From the NCBI GenBank assembly GCA_964468655.1, contig CAYXUG010000001.1, forward strand, positions 28,065-92,064: a DNA stretch of 64,000 bases, given 5' to 3'. This document shows positions 20,962 through 29,350 of this stretch, piece after piece. Origin of the DNA: CAYXUG01 sp964468655. Its GTDB lineage: Bacteria; Fidelibacterota; Marinisomatia; Marinisomatales; CAYXUG01. The notes under the pieces are model-generated. The model had not been told where the DNA came from, ran no database searches, and saw nothing but the letters and a program-made list of their open reading frames with translations. Each line of letters starts with the position of its first letter. Within the stretch, counting starts at the first letter, position 1. A program made the position numbers and the translations under genes.

Positions 20962-23900
20962 ATGCTGAATAATAAAGTAAAAAAGCTGGCAATAGTTGTC
21001 CTGATGATCATGACATCCATGATAAAGGGAGAAGTAACTTTTGAAACGGGCAGTCTTCGGGAATTTATTGGCGGTTCTTCCCCTAACTTTGCTTATGACA
21101 ACTATGTAAGTCATATTTCCGAAGGAATCGCAGACACAGGGTATAACGATTATGGCCCGGATTGGCTTGATGTACAAACAACAGGTTTTGGGGACTATCG
21201 CATTTTACCGGAAGAATCCGGTACACTCATATATTGGAGGTCAATCTTCCTCAAATTTTCTTCCGGTAATTTCAATGATGTTGATGAACTGCTCATGGAT
21301 TCGCTCGATTCCTTCAATTATGATCTTGTTATTCTTTATGATCCTGAATATGATGATACATACACGCTGCTTCGGGAGAGACTTGATATTTCATATGTAG
21401 ATGAAAATCTTCCGGACACAAATAATGATAATGTTGTCGGTAGTTTCAGAAACGGATGGGGGCTCTATATTATCAATCTGAATCCAACTAACCCCAATTT
21501 GATCATTGAAATTCCACATCCGTGTGACGATTTTATCAGTCCTTATATTGGTGTGGAACTATTTCAACAGGCGGGGGCTTCTGCCTGCCTCATTTCAGGT
21601 GCCGGCAGGGAGGTGCAGTGGACGGAAAGCGGAAATTATTCAAATAACAAATCTTTGTCCGATCCTTCCCGTAACGAAAACACCCTGTTCCACACATTCC
21701 ATGAATTATTTACAGATTCTCTTTCCCGGATCGGGGTTCACTCCCCTGTCGTCCTTCAGATTCATAGTTTCGACAATGCATCCCATGGAGGACTAAATTC
21801 CATTGTCCTTTCTGGAGGGTATGATGCTTCCTATGCCAATAAACCTATTCGTGACATTACTGACAGTTATCTGGATTTTGTTAATTTTACAACTGAATAT
21901 CCCATCACTGGAAATAGTTACGGTACTCATCCGGATATTCACGTAACAGAATATTATATGGTTCATTATGATGATGAATTCAACTACAATGGAGACGACG
22001 GACTCTATCCTATTGAAAAAGCAACCTCACTTCTTGGGCCAAACTCAAATGTACAATTGACCCATCTCCATCAGCTATTTGATAAACGCAGTGTATATGA
22101 ACCATGGATTCAGGTTGAGTTAGATGAGAAACCTCAACTTTTTGATGACATTGGGATTCCTCTTGAGGACCTTTATGCAGGAGAGTATCCCACCTCGTAT
22201 CAAAATTTCCAGACTCTTTTGAACTATTATCAGCCATTTATAGATGCTGTAACCGCTTATTTCGAGAATTGGCGAAATGTCCCGGATATCACAGCGTCAC
22301 CGCCACCACAAGAACTGGGACTCACGTTATTCAGCAGTACATCTGTTGGAATTTCCTGGTTGCCTGTTGAAGACACCAATTTCAAGACTTATCGGACGCA
22401 TTACGATACTGTAGAAGTCACTGAAACATCACCCTACTGGGACAGGGATAATGATATTTCTCTTCTTGACATGCGTGATGATGAGACCGTTATCTATGGA
22501 CTTTTCCCAGACAAAGAGTATGAATTTCGCATTAAGGTGCTGGATCATTTTAGTAATGAGAGCGATTTATCTGAACCCATATACGCTACACCATTTGATC
22601 CAACCTTTATTGAGGATTTCGACGATGGAGAAGTAGAACTGTCATCCTATGCCGACGAAGATGTAGATTCGGATGGATGGGCAATAACAGCAGAAAATAC
22701 ATTTGAAAATTCATCCTTTTCGCTGAAACTTTATGGGAATACCTGGAAGCAGGAAATGATACAACCATTGATTCTTCAGGATGGAGATATTTGGCAGGTG
22801 GCAGTCTATTCTGAGGGGGGAAGTGAATTTCAATCTTTCGGCATTATGGACGACACTGGACGAGCACTGAGATATTCCCTTTTTGGCACTCAGGAACTTA
22901 ATATTGAGGAATGGGTACCTGTTTACCAGGGGAGTTTTCCGGAAGGACAGTGGAATGTTTTCCATCTTCCCGTATCTGATGACTGGTTTGCCTGGTATGA
23001 GGATTATCCAACAATTACTAATCTCATCTTTATTAATGATGATGACGGAGGATCCCCCGGAGTGGTTTATTTTGATGAAATCCTGAATATTGTAGGGCAG
23101 CTTCCTGTGCCACCGGAAGTTCAAATTTTACATGCTATGGGAAATATTTACCAAAACTCCCAAGGAGAACGGACAGTTGATATTCAGTTTTATTCATCTG
23201 TAAATGATCCCGACAGCGATAATCATCAATACTTCTGGAGTTTTGGGGACGATTCAACCAGCACAGAGGAAAATCCAATGCATAGTTTTCTCGTTATAGA
23301 TGACCATCCTTATACAGTACTGCTTGAAGTGATGGATGACACAGATCGCTGGGGGCTGGCCACCACGCAGATAACAGTTGATCAGGGAGAAACGACTTTC
23401 CCCATCACAATTAACTTTGTAGGCGACATTATGCTTGCCCGCAGGTATGAAGAAAATGGCGGTATAATTCAAACACAAGGAGTTGAAGCGATATTCGAGC
23501 CTACATTGGAAGTCTTAGGCAATGCTGCAGATATCACAGTTGCAAATATGGAGTGCCCCCTTACTGATCAGGGAGAACCTCATCCAACCAAACAAATTGT
23601 TTTTCGAAGCTCGCCTGAAAATGTAGCAGGGCTTACCTATGCAGGTGTTGACGTGGTTACTTTGGCGAATAATCATTCAACAGACTATATGCTCGAAGGC
23701 CTCCAGCAAACACAGGATGTTTTTGATGAAAACGATATTCTATATTCAGGTGCTGGGGAGAATTCATACGAAGCGTATCTGCCTTTATTCCATCAACAGT
23801 CCGGTCTAAATATTGCATTTCTTGCATCCAGCAACAGGACAGGCCAGTACAATAATTACCAGCCCTATCTGAATGCGGGTTACAACAAACAGGGTTTTGC

Positions 23901-25734
23901 ATATATGACACCCTATTACATCACAGAGCAGATTGAAGCAGTAAGAAATATTGCAGATATTATTGTAATTGAGATGCATGCAGGGAGTGAATATTCCACG
24001 TCACCGGGGAGTGACTATGACTTTAATGAGAATGAACAAATTCCCTATTATACGGAACTTGATCCCCAGGACGAAGATTATTGGGCATTTCTGGATATTC
24101 CTCACATGTGGGATCGAGAAATCCGGCAGTTTTCGATAGATGCCGGGGCTGACCTTATTATTGTTCACCATCCCCATATTATCCAGGGTATCGAAGTTTA
24201 TAAAAGGAAGGTTATCGCTCATTCCCTTGGGAATTTTGTTTTTGATCTGGATTATCCTGAAACATATCATTCCATGATTCTCAATGCTGAAATTGATCAG
24301 AATGGCTTTAACCGTTTCAACATTACCCCTATCTATATTGATGATTACATTCCTCAAAGAGCTCAAGGTGAACTTGGACTTCACATACTTGACTACCTTG
24401 CCATGCGTTCCAGGGAATTGGACAGCTATCTGCACGTTGATCGGGAAACAAACGAAGGCAAAGTCATTCTTGATACTTTGCTAATGCCAAGGACAACAGT
24501 ATTTAATCAGACAGACCTGAACTTTTTCGATTCAAATGGATCGTTTATCACAAAACCAACAGAGCTGATGAGAAATGGTAATATCTCTGAGCTTAACTGG
24601 TCTAATATTTCAACACAAGATTTCAGGGTAGGACGTGAAATCATCTGGATGGGAAATTTTGAAGATGAGGGTTCAACTCTGTGGAATGTCAACAGCAGTA
24701 ACGAATGGGTTGATGAAACGGAATCATACGAAGGTGTTAGATCGCTGGCTCACCACCGGGCACCAAACTCTCCGGATAATATTGTTACTAATTTTGAAGA
24801 ACGAATCAAGATGTACGGAGACCGTGAACACACCTTACACGGTTACATCAAGACTCAGAACGGTTCAAACGTGACCATTGAAATTCGGTATTATGATTCG
24901 CGTGGTGCCTCTGAATTTTTAGCGCAGGAAGATATTGGTTTTTACATTACGGGAGATACAGAGTGGACTTTTTATTGGAAAAATCTTGATGTGCCTGAAG
25001 AGACTCGGTTCATAGACATTCGAATGAACAGCGATATTCCTGGTGAAGGAGAGGCGTTGTCCTGGTTCGATAATGTGGGTGTAATTGAATGGAGTGAGTG
25101 GGAATCTTTATCATTTCCCCATGGAATTGATAGTCCGAATGATTATTACTATTTTCAAAGCCGTACCGATGTAATTGAGGAAACAGCCACTTTAATTTAT
25201 ACCGAAATAGTTTACGAATTTTTACCATCTCCCTTACCGGGATTTACAGCATCCCCCACAATTGGACAACCTCCTCTTGATGTATCATTTCAGGATAATT
25301 CCCAAGGTGCCGTCGGGTGGTGGGAATGGGACTTTGGCGATGGCACAACGAGTAATTCCCAGAACCCTCAACATTCCTACATGGTGGAAGGTGTATATAC
25401 GGTAAGTCTCACCATCAGGAACTATCAGGGTAATTCAATAACAGAAGTAATGGAAAACCTGATTGCAGTGTACGATGAAGAACAACCGGTTATGGGAGAT
25501 GTAAATGGTGACGGGGTAGTTGATGTCGTTGATATTGAACGTGTGATTGAAATCATGCTTGGCGATACGCCCAGCGAGTACGAACTGTGGGTAGTTGACC
25601 TCCATAACGACGGATTTATTGATGTTTTTGATATTTTTATGATGGTTGATATTATCTTGGGGAGAACCGCTGTACCGGCTGTAAGAAAAAAAAATACGGG
25701 GGATACTATCTCCAAAAGTTTTCACACAGAGTAA
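20962..25734 (+). CDS. Secreted multidomain protein: hydrolase-like N-terminus, CapA/PgsA-like domain, PKD, dockerin-like C-terminus
   Basis: 1,590 residues with a short signal peptide. Residues about 24-435 form a domain with EIPHPCDDF, LISGAGREV, DPSRNENTLFHTFHEL and LQIHSF, reminiscent of zinc amidohydrolases, though I cannot name the family. Then come an FN3-like domain (about 440-530), a carbohydrate-binding-like domain (540-700) and a PKD (715-800). A CapA/PgsA-type metallophosphatase-like domain covers about 813-1130, with FVGDIMLARR, VANMECPLT, TLANNHSTDY, EMHAGSEY, HHPHIIQGIE and AHSLGNFVF. A second binding-like domain (1226-1400), a PKD with WDFGDGTTS (1422-1500), and a dockerin-like pair of calcium loops follow (GDVNGDGVVDVVDIERVI and VVDLHNDGFIDVFDIFMMV, about 1511-1567). 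No T9SS tail is present. CapA relatives act in poly-gamma-glutamate capsule biology. Confidence 0.7.
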   Translation: MLNNKVKKLAIVVLMIMTSMIKGEVTFETGSLREFIGGSSPNFAYDNYVSHISEGIADTGYNDYGPDWLDVQTTGFGDYRILPEESGTLIYWRSIFLKFSSGNFNDVDELLMDSLDSFNYDLVILYDPEYDDTYTLLRERLDISYVDENLPDTNNDNVVGSFRNGWGLYIINLNPTNPNLIIEIPHPCDDFISPYIGVELFQQAGASACLISGAGREVQWTESGNYSNNKSLSDPSRNENTLFHTFHELFTDSLSRIGVHSPVVLQIHSFDNASHGGLNSIVLSGGYDASYANKPIRDITDSYLDFVNFTTEYPITGNSYGTHPDIHVTEYYMVHYDDEFNYNGDDGLYPIEKATSLLGPNSNVQLTHLHQLFDKRSVYEPWIQVELDEKPQLFDDIGIPLEDLYAGEYPTSYQNFQTLLNYYQPFIDAVTAYFENWRNVPDITASPPPQELGLTLFSSTSVGISWLPVEDTNFKTYRTHYDTVEVTETSPYWDRDNDISLLDMRDDETVIYGLFPDKEYEFRIKVLDHFSNESDLSEPIYATPFDPTFIEDFDDGEVELSSYADEDVDSDGWAITAENTFENSSFSLKLYGNTWKQEMIQPLILQDGDIWQVAVYSEGGSEFQSFGIMDDTGRALRYSLFGTQELNIEEWVPVYQGSFPEGQWNVFHLPVSDDWFAWYEDYPTITNLIFINDDDGGSPGVVYFDEILNIVGQLPVPPEVQILHAMGNIYQNSQGERTVDIQFYSSVNDPDSDNHQYFWSFGDDSTSTEENPMHSFLVIDDHPYTVLLEVMDDTDRWGLATTQITVDQGETTFPITINFVGDIMLARRYEENGGIIQTQGVEAIFEPTLEVLGNAADITVANMECPLTDQGEPHPTKQIVFRSSPENVAGLTYAGVDVVTLANNHSTDYMLEGLQQTQDVFDENDILYSGAGENSYEAYLPLFHQQSGLNIAFLASSNRTGQYNNYQPYLNAGYNKQGFAYMTPYYITEQIEAVRNIADIIVIEMHAGSEYSTSPGSDYDFNENEQIPYYTELDPQDEDYWAFLDIPHMWDREIRQFSIDAGADLIIVHHPHIIQGIEVYKRKVIAHSLGNFVFDLDYPETYHSMILNAEIDQNGFNRFNITPIYIDDYIPQRAQGELGLHILDYLAMRSRELDSYLHVDRETNEGKVILDTLLMPRTTVFNQTDLNFFDSNGSFITKPTELMRNGNISELNWSNISTQDFRVGREIIWMGNFEDEGSTLWNVNSSNEWVDETESYEGVRSLAHHRAPNSPDNIVTNFEERIKMYGDREHTLHGYIKTQNGSNVTIEIRYYDSRGASEFLAQEDIGFYITGDTEWTFYWKNLDVPEETRFIDIRMNSDIPGEGEALSWFDNVGVIEWSEWESLSFPHGIDSPNDYYYFQSRTDVIEETATLIYTEIVYEFLPSPLPGFTASPTIGQPPLDVSFQDNSQGAVGWWEWDFGDGTTSNSQNPQHSYMVEGVYTVSLTIRNYQGNSITEVMENLIAVYDEEQPVMGDVNGDGVVDVVDIERVIEIMLGDTPSEYELWVVDLHNDGFIDVFDIFMMVDIILGRTAVPAVRKKNTGDTISKSFHTE

Positions 25735-25767
25735 ATAGAATAAATCTACACTTACTTTATTGTTTCC

Positions 25768-26697
25768 TTATCCTTCGTAAAAGAATAACTCCCTGTTTGA
25801 GTAAAACTCCGAGTATAATGATTCCATCGAATCGATGACGAAATACCGGTCTTGAATGTCGCTGTAATCAAATATAGTTAACATGACTTCTTCGATGTTA
25901 AATGGTATGAATTGAGATTTCCTGGATTCTCCTTTTGCACAGGCGACCACATTCGTCACTTCAGAGAGTGACGAAATAATTCCGGCTCCATAGATTTCGA
26001 ATTTAATGTCATTAGGACGTTGCCTGAGAAGATCAGTGGTTAACTGTTTCTTCATTACTCCGAATTCGTAAGTCCACCATGCAAAATTTTGAAGACGCTT
26101 CAAGTTGTGAGAAACCAGTTCCGAACCAAGTTTCCTGTCATCTTTAATGAGTACTACACCTATATCCCCCATTTTTGCCAGAAAATTACCATACTCACGA
26201 TTCATCAGGAAAGGTGCATGTCCTCGAACATCGTGATAAATGTCTGGTTCAGGGGTGTAACCGTCCTCGTTCTTGATTTCACCGTTTGAGTACTTAGTTC
26301 GAAAGCGATGTGATCCACGAATAATGACCGTTGCAGGAAACTTTTTTGCTGCATTAAGACTGAAAAACACTTCCTCATCGAGAAATCCTGCAACAGGGAT
26401 CAGCTGCCATCCTGACGCTGCCCTCATCTTTCGAGAGAGATATCTAAACTCGGGTAGTCGCCGCTGTATTAAATTAAGAGCTGTGAGTCCTTCAAGGTAT
26501 TCCTTGGAAGCATAGTAGTTCAGAAATTCTTTCTGTTTCGTGAAAAGACGACTCCAGATCACGTGCTCTTCTTCAGGAATTGCCGAGTAATTTTGGTCAA
26601 CATACCAACTATCGTCTACATCATAAATTTTGATTCCTTCGACGGTGTGAGGCTTCACATTTGTAAACAAACGGCTGTAATTTGAAACGTGTTCCAT
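25768..26697 (-). CDS. phhA: Phenylalanine 4-hydroxylase
   Basis: 309 residues of the biopterin-dependent aromatic amino acid hydroxylase family, converting phenylalanine to tyrosine with O2 and tetrahydropterin in the cytoplasm. The iron ligands are visible: His155 and His160 in PEPDIYHDVRGHAPF, and Glu211 in WWTYEFG. The substrate and pterin region (GWQLIPVAGFL, residues 96-106) also matches, and the length is normal for bacterial enzymes. It is the only minus-strand gene in the first 52 kb, converging on the CapA/dockerin gene and divergent from the cytochrome c/monooxygenase gene, with a 130-base shared upstream region. It could serve tyrosine supply or phenylalanine catabolism; no pathway neighbour settles this. 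Confidence 0.9.
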   Translation of the reverse strand: MEHVSNYSRLFTNVKPHTVEGIKIYDVDDSWYVDQNYSAIPEEEHVIWSRLFTKQKEFLNYYASKEYLEGLTALNLIQRRLPEFRYLSRKMRAASGWQLIPVAGFLDEEVFFSLNAAKKFPATVIIRGSHRFRTKYSNGEIKNEDGYTPEPDIYHDVRGHAPFLMNREYGNFLAKMGDIGVVLIKDDRKLGSELVSHNLKRLQNFAWWTYEFGVMKKQLTTDLLRQRPNDIKFEIYGAGIISSLSEVTNVVACAKGESRKSQFIPFNIEEVMLTIFDYSDIQDRYFVIDSMESLYSEFYSNRELFFYEG

Positions 26698-26709
26698 AAC
26701 GATTAACTA

Positions 26710-26739
26710 TTGACAGATTTATCAGATTCGGGGTAAATT
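26710..26739 (+). promoter_or_regulatory. Putative promoter between phhA and the monooxygenase gene
   Basis: Perfect TTGACA (26710-26715), an 18-base spacer and TAAATT (26734-26739), reading rightward in the divergent region. The -10 is weak. Confidence 0.35.
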
Positions 26740-26786
26740 TATACAAAATAACAGGATCGTGAAAGATATAATAAATTTATCAGATT
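26717..26786. repeat. 12-base direct repeat ATTTATCAGATT in the divergent promoter region
   Basis: Two exact copies at 26717-26728 and 26775-26786, 58 bases apart, the first inside the putative promoter spacer. This is a candidate regulator-binding pair for phhA and/or the rightward gene. Confidence 0.4.
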
Positions 26787-26827
26787 AAACTATTCAACTG
26801 TTGTCGATAAAAAAAAGGAAAAATATT

Positions 26828-29239
26828 ATGAAAACACATATTATTGTTATCGCTATTTTGATAACAAATCTTTTCGCGTTGGATTTCAGTAAAGATATTT
26901 CCCCCATAATTTATACCAATTGCACTACTTGTCACAGGCCTGGCGAAATTGGGGAATTTCTTTCTTTAACAAGTTATGAGAATATATTTGAAAATCGAGA
27001 TTGGATTGCCTATGCCGTTTCAGGAGATGGAAATGAAAGGCATGGAAATCCGATTATGCCCCCATGGCCGGCTGACAGAGAATACAGTTCACTGGTTGGT
27101 GAAATGTTCCTGACTGAAAATCAAATTCATACTATCCTTGAATGGATTAATGAGGGTGCACCTCAGGGCGATCCTGCATTAGAGTATCCTATGCCCGATT
27201 GGCCAATAGGTTCCGCCATAGGCGATCCGAATATCATTTTTGAAATGGAGGAATCATATTTCGTAGAAGGAAATTATGAGGATGATTACCGCTGCTTTGT
27301 AATTGAAACAGGATTTGATGAAGATAAGGACGTATCAGCAATTGAATTTCGACCCGGCAACTCTGTAGCAGTGCATCACGCTCTTATTGTAGCAGTTCCT
27401 GATGGAGCCGCCGATGCAATTGATGAACAGGATCCCGGATATGGATATGAGTGTTTTGGCGGGTTTGGAGTAAACAATATATCTGATATTCTTGGAGGAT
27501 ATGCACCCGGCTTGGTGGTGTCAGAGTGGCCTGCAGGTTTGGCGCAGAAAATTCCTGCAAATTCTGATCTGATTCTCCAAATTCATTATGCACCCCTGAA
27601 TACCGATGAAATAGATCAGTCGTCTATGAATATATTCTTCAAAGACGACCCTGTGGAAAGATACATACAAGAAGCGATAATGATAGATTTTACATTTGCA
27701 TTACCCCCTGAAGAGATTACAGAAGTAGAGAATGTCTGGATGATACCTCAAGATATCAGTCTTGTTCAATTCCTGCCTCATTGTCATTTTCTTGGCAAGT
27801 CGTGGGAAATTTATGCTATATCTCCTTCAAATGATACCATACCAATTATCTCGATTCCTGAGTGGAATTTTGACTGGCAGTTCTTTTATTCTCCAGAGTA
27901 TATGCTGCATATTCCTGCACAAAGCGCACTACATGCGAAATGCGTTTTTGATAACACTTCCGAAAATCCTGATAATCCCAACGATCCGCCGGAATGGATG
28001 TTCTGGGGAGAGGGTTCGTATGACGAAATGTTTTTTGTTCCATTTCGTTATGTTTCATATCAGGAAGGGGATGAGTCGGTTTACCTCGGTTCCGAGGAAG
28101 ATGATTTATTGACCATGGATATTCTATCTGGCTGGAATCTTGTAGGATTACCACTACAGGTTGATGATTCCTCTTACGACTCACTTTTTCCTGATGCAAT
28201 AACTGGGACTCTTTACTCTTATGATGGTGCCTACTATTCAGAATCAACATTGGAGGAAGGCAATGGTTACTGGCTTCGCTTTCAGTCGGGAGGGACAAAT
28301 TCTGTCATCGGTACGGCGTTTCACGAATTGACATTGACTCTTTCAGAGGGATGGAATTTGATTTCAGGAACATCGCTAATGAGCGAAATAACCGATCCCG
28401 GGAACATCATTATTCCCGGCACTCTCTATGGATGGGACTACAGTTACGTTGGGGCTGATTATCTTGATCCGGGGAAGGGTTATTGGGTCCGGGCAAATGG
28501 GAATGGGGATATTACTTTAACTTCATACTGGCTACCAAGAATTGATGTGACATTTAACTCTGACTTGTTGAAAGGTGCGAACCTCCTTAAATTCAGCAAT
28601 TCATCCGGTTCAGTCAGTAATTTATACTTTTTGCCTGGATTTTTTGAAGATACGCCTATTTCCGAGGATAAAATGTTGAGTTATTCCCTGCCACCGGTAC
28701 CCCCCGCAGGCGGATTTGATGTAAGGTTCGCAGGTGATATGAAGTTTGTGGAAAACGGCGGAGAAATTCTATTACAGAACGAGATTTGGCCATTGAATAT
28801 TTCACTGGAAAAAGGAGCAGGGAACAAGAAACTGGTAGCTGGTGATTGGTATCTAGTAGATGAGGTACGTGGGAAAGAATACCGTTTTTCTGAAAAGGGA
28901 ACTATTGAAATCACAGAACCTACAAGTCGACTAACTCTTTACAGAAATACTTTAACACCTGAACACTTTTCACTTCATCAGAATTATCCCAATCCATTTA
29001 ATCCGGTAACAAATATCAGATATGATCTACCGAAAGATTCTGACGTATTTTTAGCAGTTTATGATCTTTTGGGAAGAGAAGTTGCTGTGTTGGTGAGTGG
29101 TAAATTAGTGAGTGGAACCTACGAGGTTGTGTGGAATGGTACGGATAAATTCGGCAGTCTTGTAAGTGCGGGTGTTTATTATTATCAAATCAAAACAACT
29201 AAGTACACCGAAACCAAAAAATTGGTATTACTAAAGTAA
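26828..29239 (+). CDS. Secreted cytochrome c / copper type II monooxygenase-like protein with T9SS tail
   Basis: 803 residues from the ATG at 26828, chosen because AAGGAAAAA precedes it and a clean signal peptide follows; a TTG 27 bases upstream is less likely. A heme c motif (Cys32, Cys35, His36 in CTTCH) sits in a short cytochrome-like domain with MPPWPAD as possible axial-ligand region. The next part resembles the PHM/DBM-type copper monooxygenase fold, with histidine clusters VHHALIV, QIHYAP and HCHFLG (about 180-345). The WNLVGLPL/WNLISGTS module, the LPPVPPAGGFDVRF segment and the type-A sorting domain complete it. Cytochrome c plus copper monooxygenase fusions occur in other bacteria as oxidases of unknown substrate; surface export through T9SS is implied by the tail. 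Confidence 0.75.
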   Translation: MKTHIIVIAILITNLFALDFSKDISPIIYTNCTTCHRPGEIGEFLSLTSYENIFENRDWIAYAVSGDGNERHGNPIMPPWPADREYSSLVGEMFLTENQIHTILEWINEGAPQGDPALEYPMPDWPIGSAIGDPNIIFEMEESYFVEGNYEDDYRCFVIETGFDEDKDVSAIEFRPGNSVAVHHALIVAVPDGAADAIDEQDPGYGYECFGGFGVNNISDILGGYAPGLVVSEWPAGLAQKIPANSDLILQIHYAPLNTDEIDQSSMNIFFKDDPVERYIQEAIMIDFTFALPPEEITEVENVWMIPQDISLVQFLPHCHFLGKSWEIYAISPSNDTIPIISIPEWNFDWQFFYSPEYMLHIPAQSALHAKCVFDNTSENPDNPNDPPEWMFWGEGSYDEMFFVPFRYVSYQEGDESVYLGSEEDDLLTMDILSGWNLVGLPLQVDDSSYDSLFPDAITGTLYSYDGAYYSESTLEEGNGYWLRFQSGGTNSVIGTAFHELTLTLSEGWNLISGTSLMSEITDPGNIIIPGTLYGWDYSYVGADYLDPGKGYWVRANGNGDITLTSYWLPRIDVTFNSDLLKGANLLKFSNSSGSVSNLYFLPGFFEDTPISEDKMLSYSLPPVPPAGGFDVRFAGDMKFVENGGEILLQNEIWPLNISLEKGAGNKKLVAGDWYLVDEVRGKEYRFSEKGTIEITEPTSRLTLYRNTLTPEHFSLHQNYPNPFNPVTNIRYDLPKDSDVFLAVYDLLGREVAVLVSGKLVSGTYEVVWNGTDKFGSLVSAGVYYYQIKTTKYTETKKLVLLK
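28814..28848 (+). repeat. Degenerate 7-base-periodic segment (GGAACTG type)
   Basis: Five consecutive degenerate heptads (ggagcag, ggaacaa, gaaactg, gtagctg, gtgattg) at the same cassette position as the perfect heptad repeats at 20083 and 44087. Confidence 0.6.
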
Positions 29240-29261
29240 GGATTATTGGTCTTTTTGATGT

Positions 29262-29281
29262 AGATTTTCGAAGAATCTTTT
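29262..29281 (+). terminator. Possible weak terminator after the monooxygenase gene
   Basis: AGATT (29262-29266) and AATCT (29274-29278) pair around a 7-base loop and are followed by Ts, 23 bases after the stop codon. Confidence 0.3.
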
Positions 29282-29327
29282 GGAAAAAACAATTGAAAAC
29301 TGAAGAACAAAATTTAAAAATATTTTG

Positions 29328-29341
29328 AGGCCTTCGGGCTT
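29328..29341 (+). promoter_or_regulatory. UUCG-capped hairpin just upstream of the start codon at 29351
   Basis: AGGCC-TTCG-GGCTT folds into a short stem with a stable UUCG loop, ending 9 bases before the ATG. It overlaps the expected ribosome-binding region and could limit initiation. Confidence 0.3.
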
Positions 29342-29350
29342 GGGTGATTA

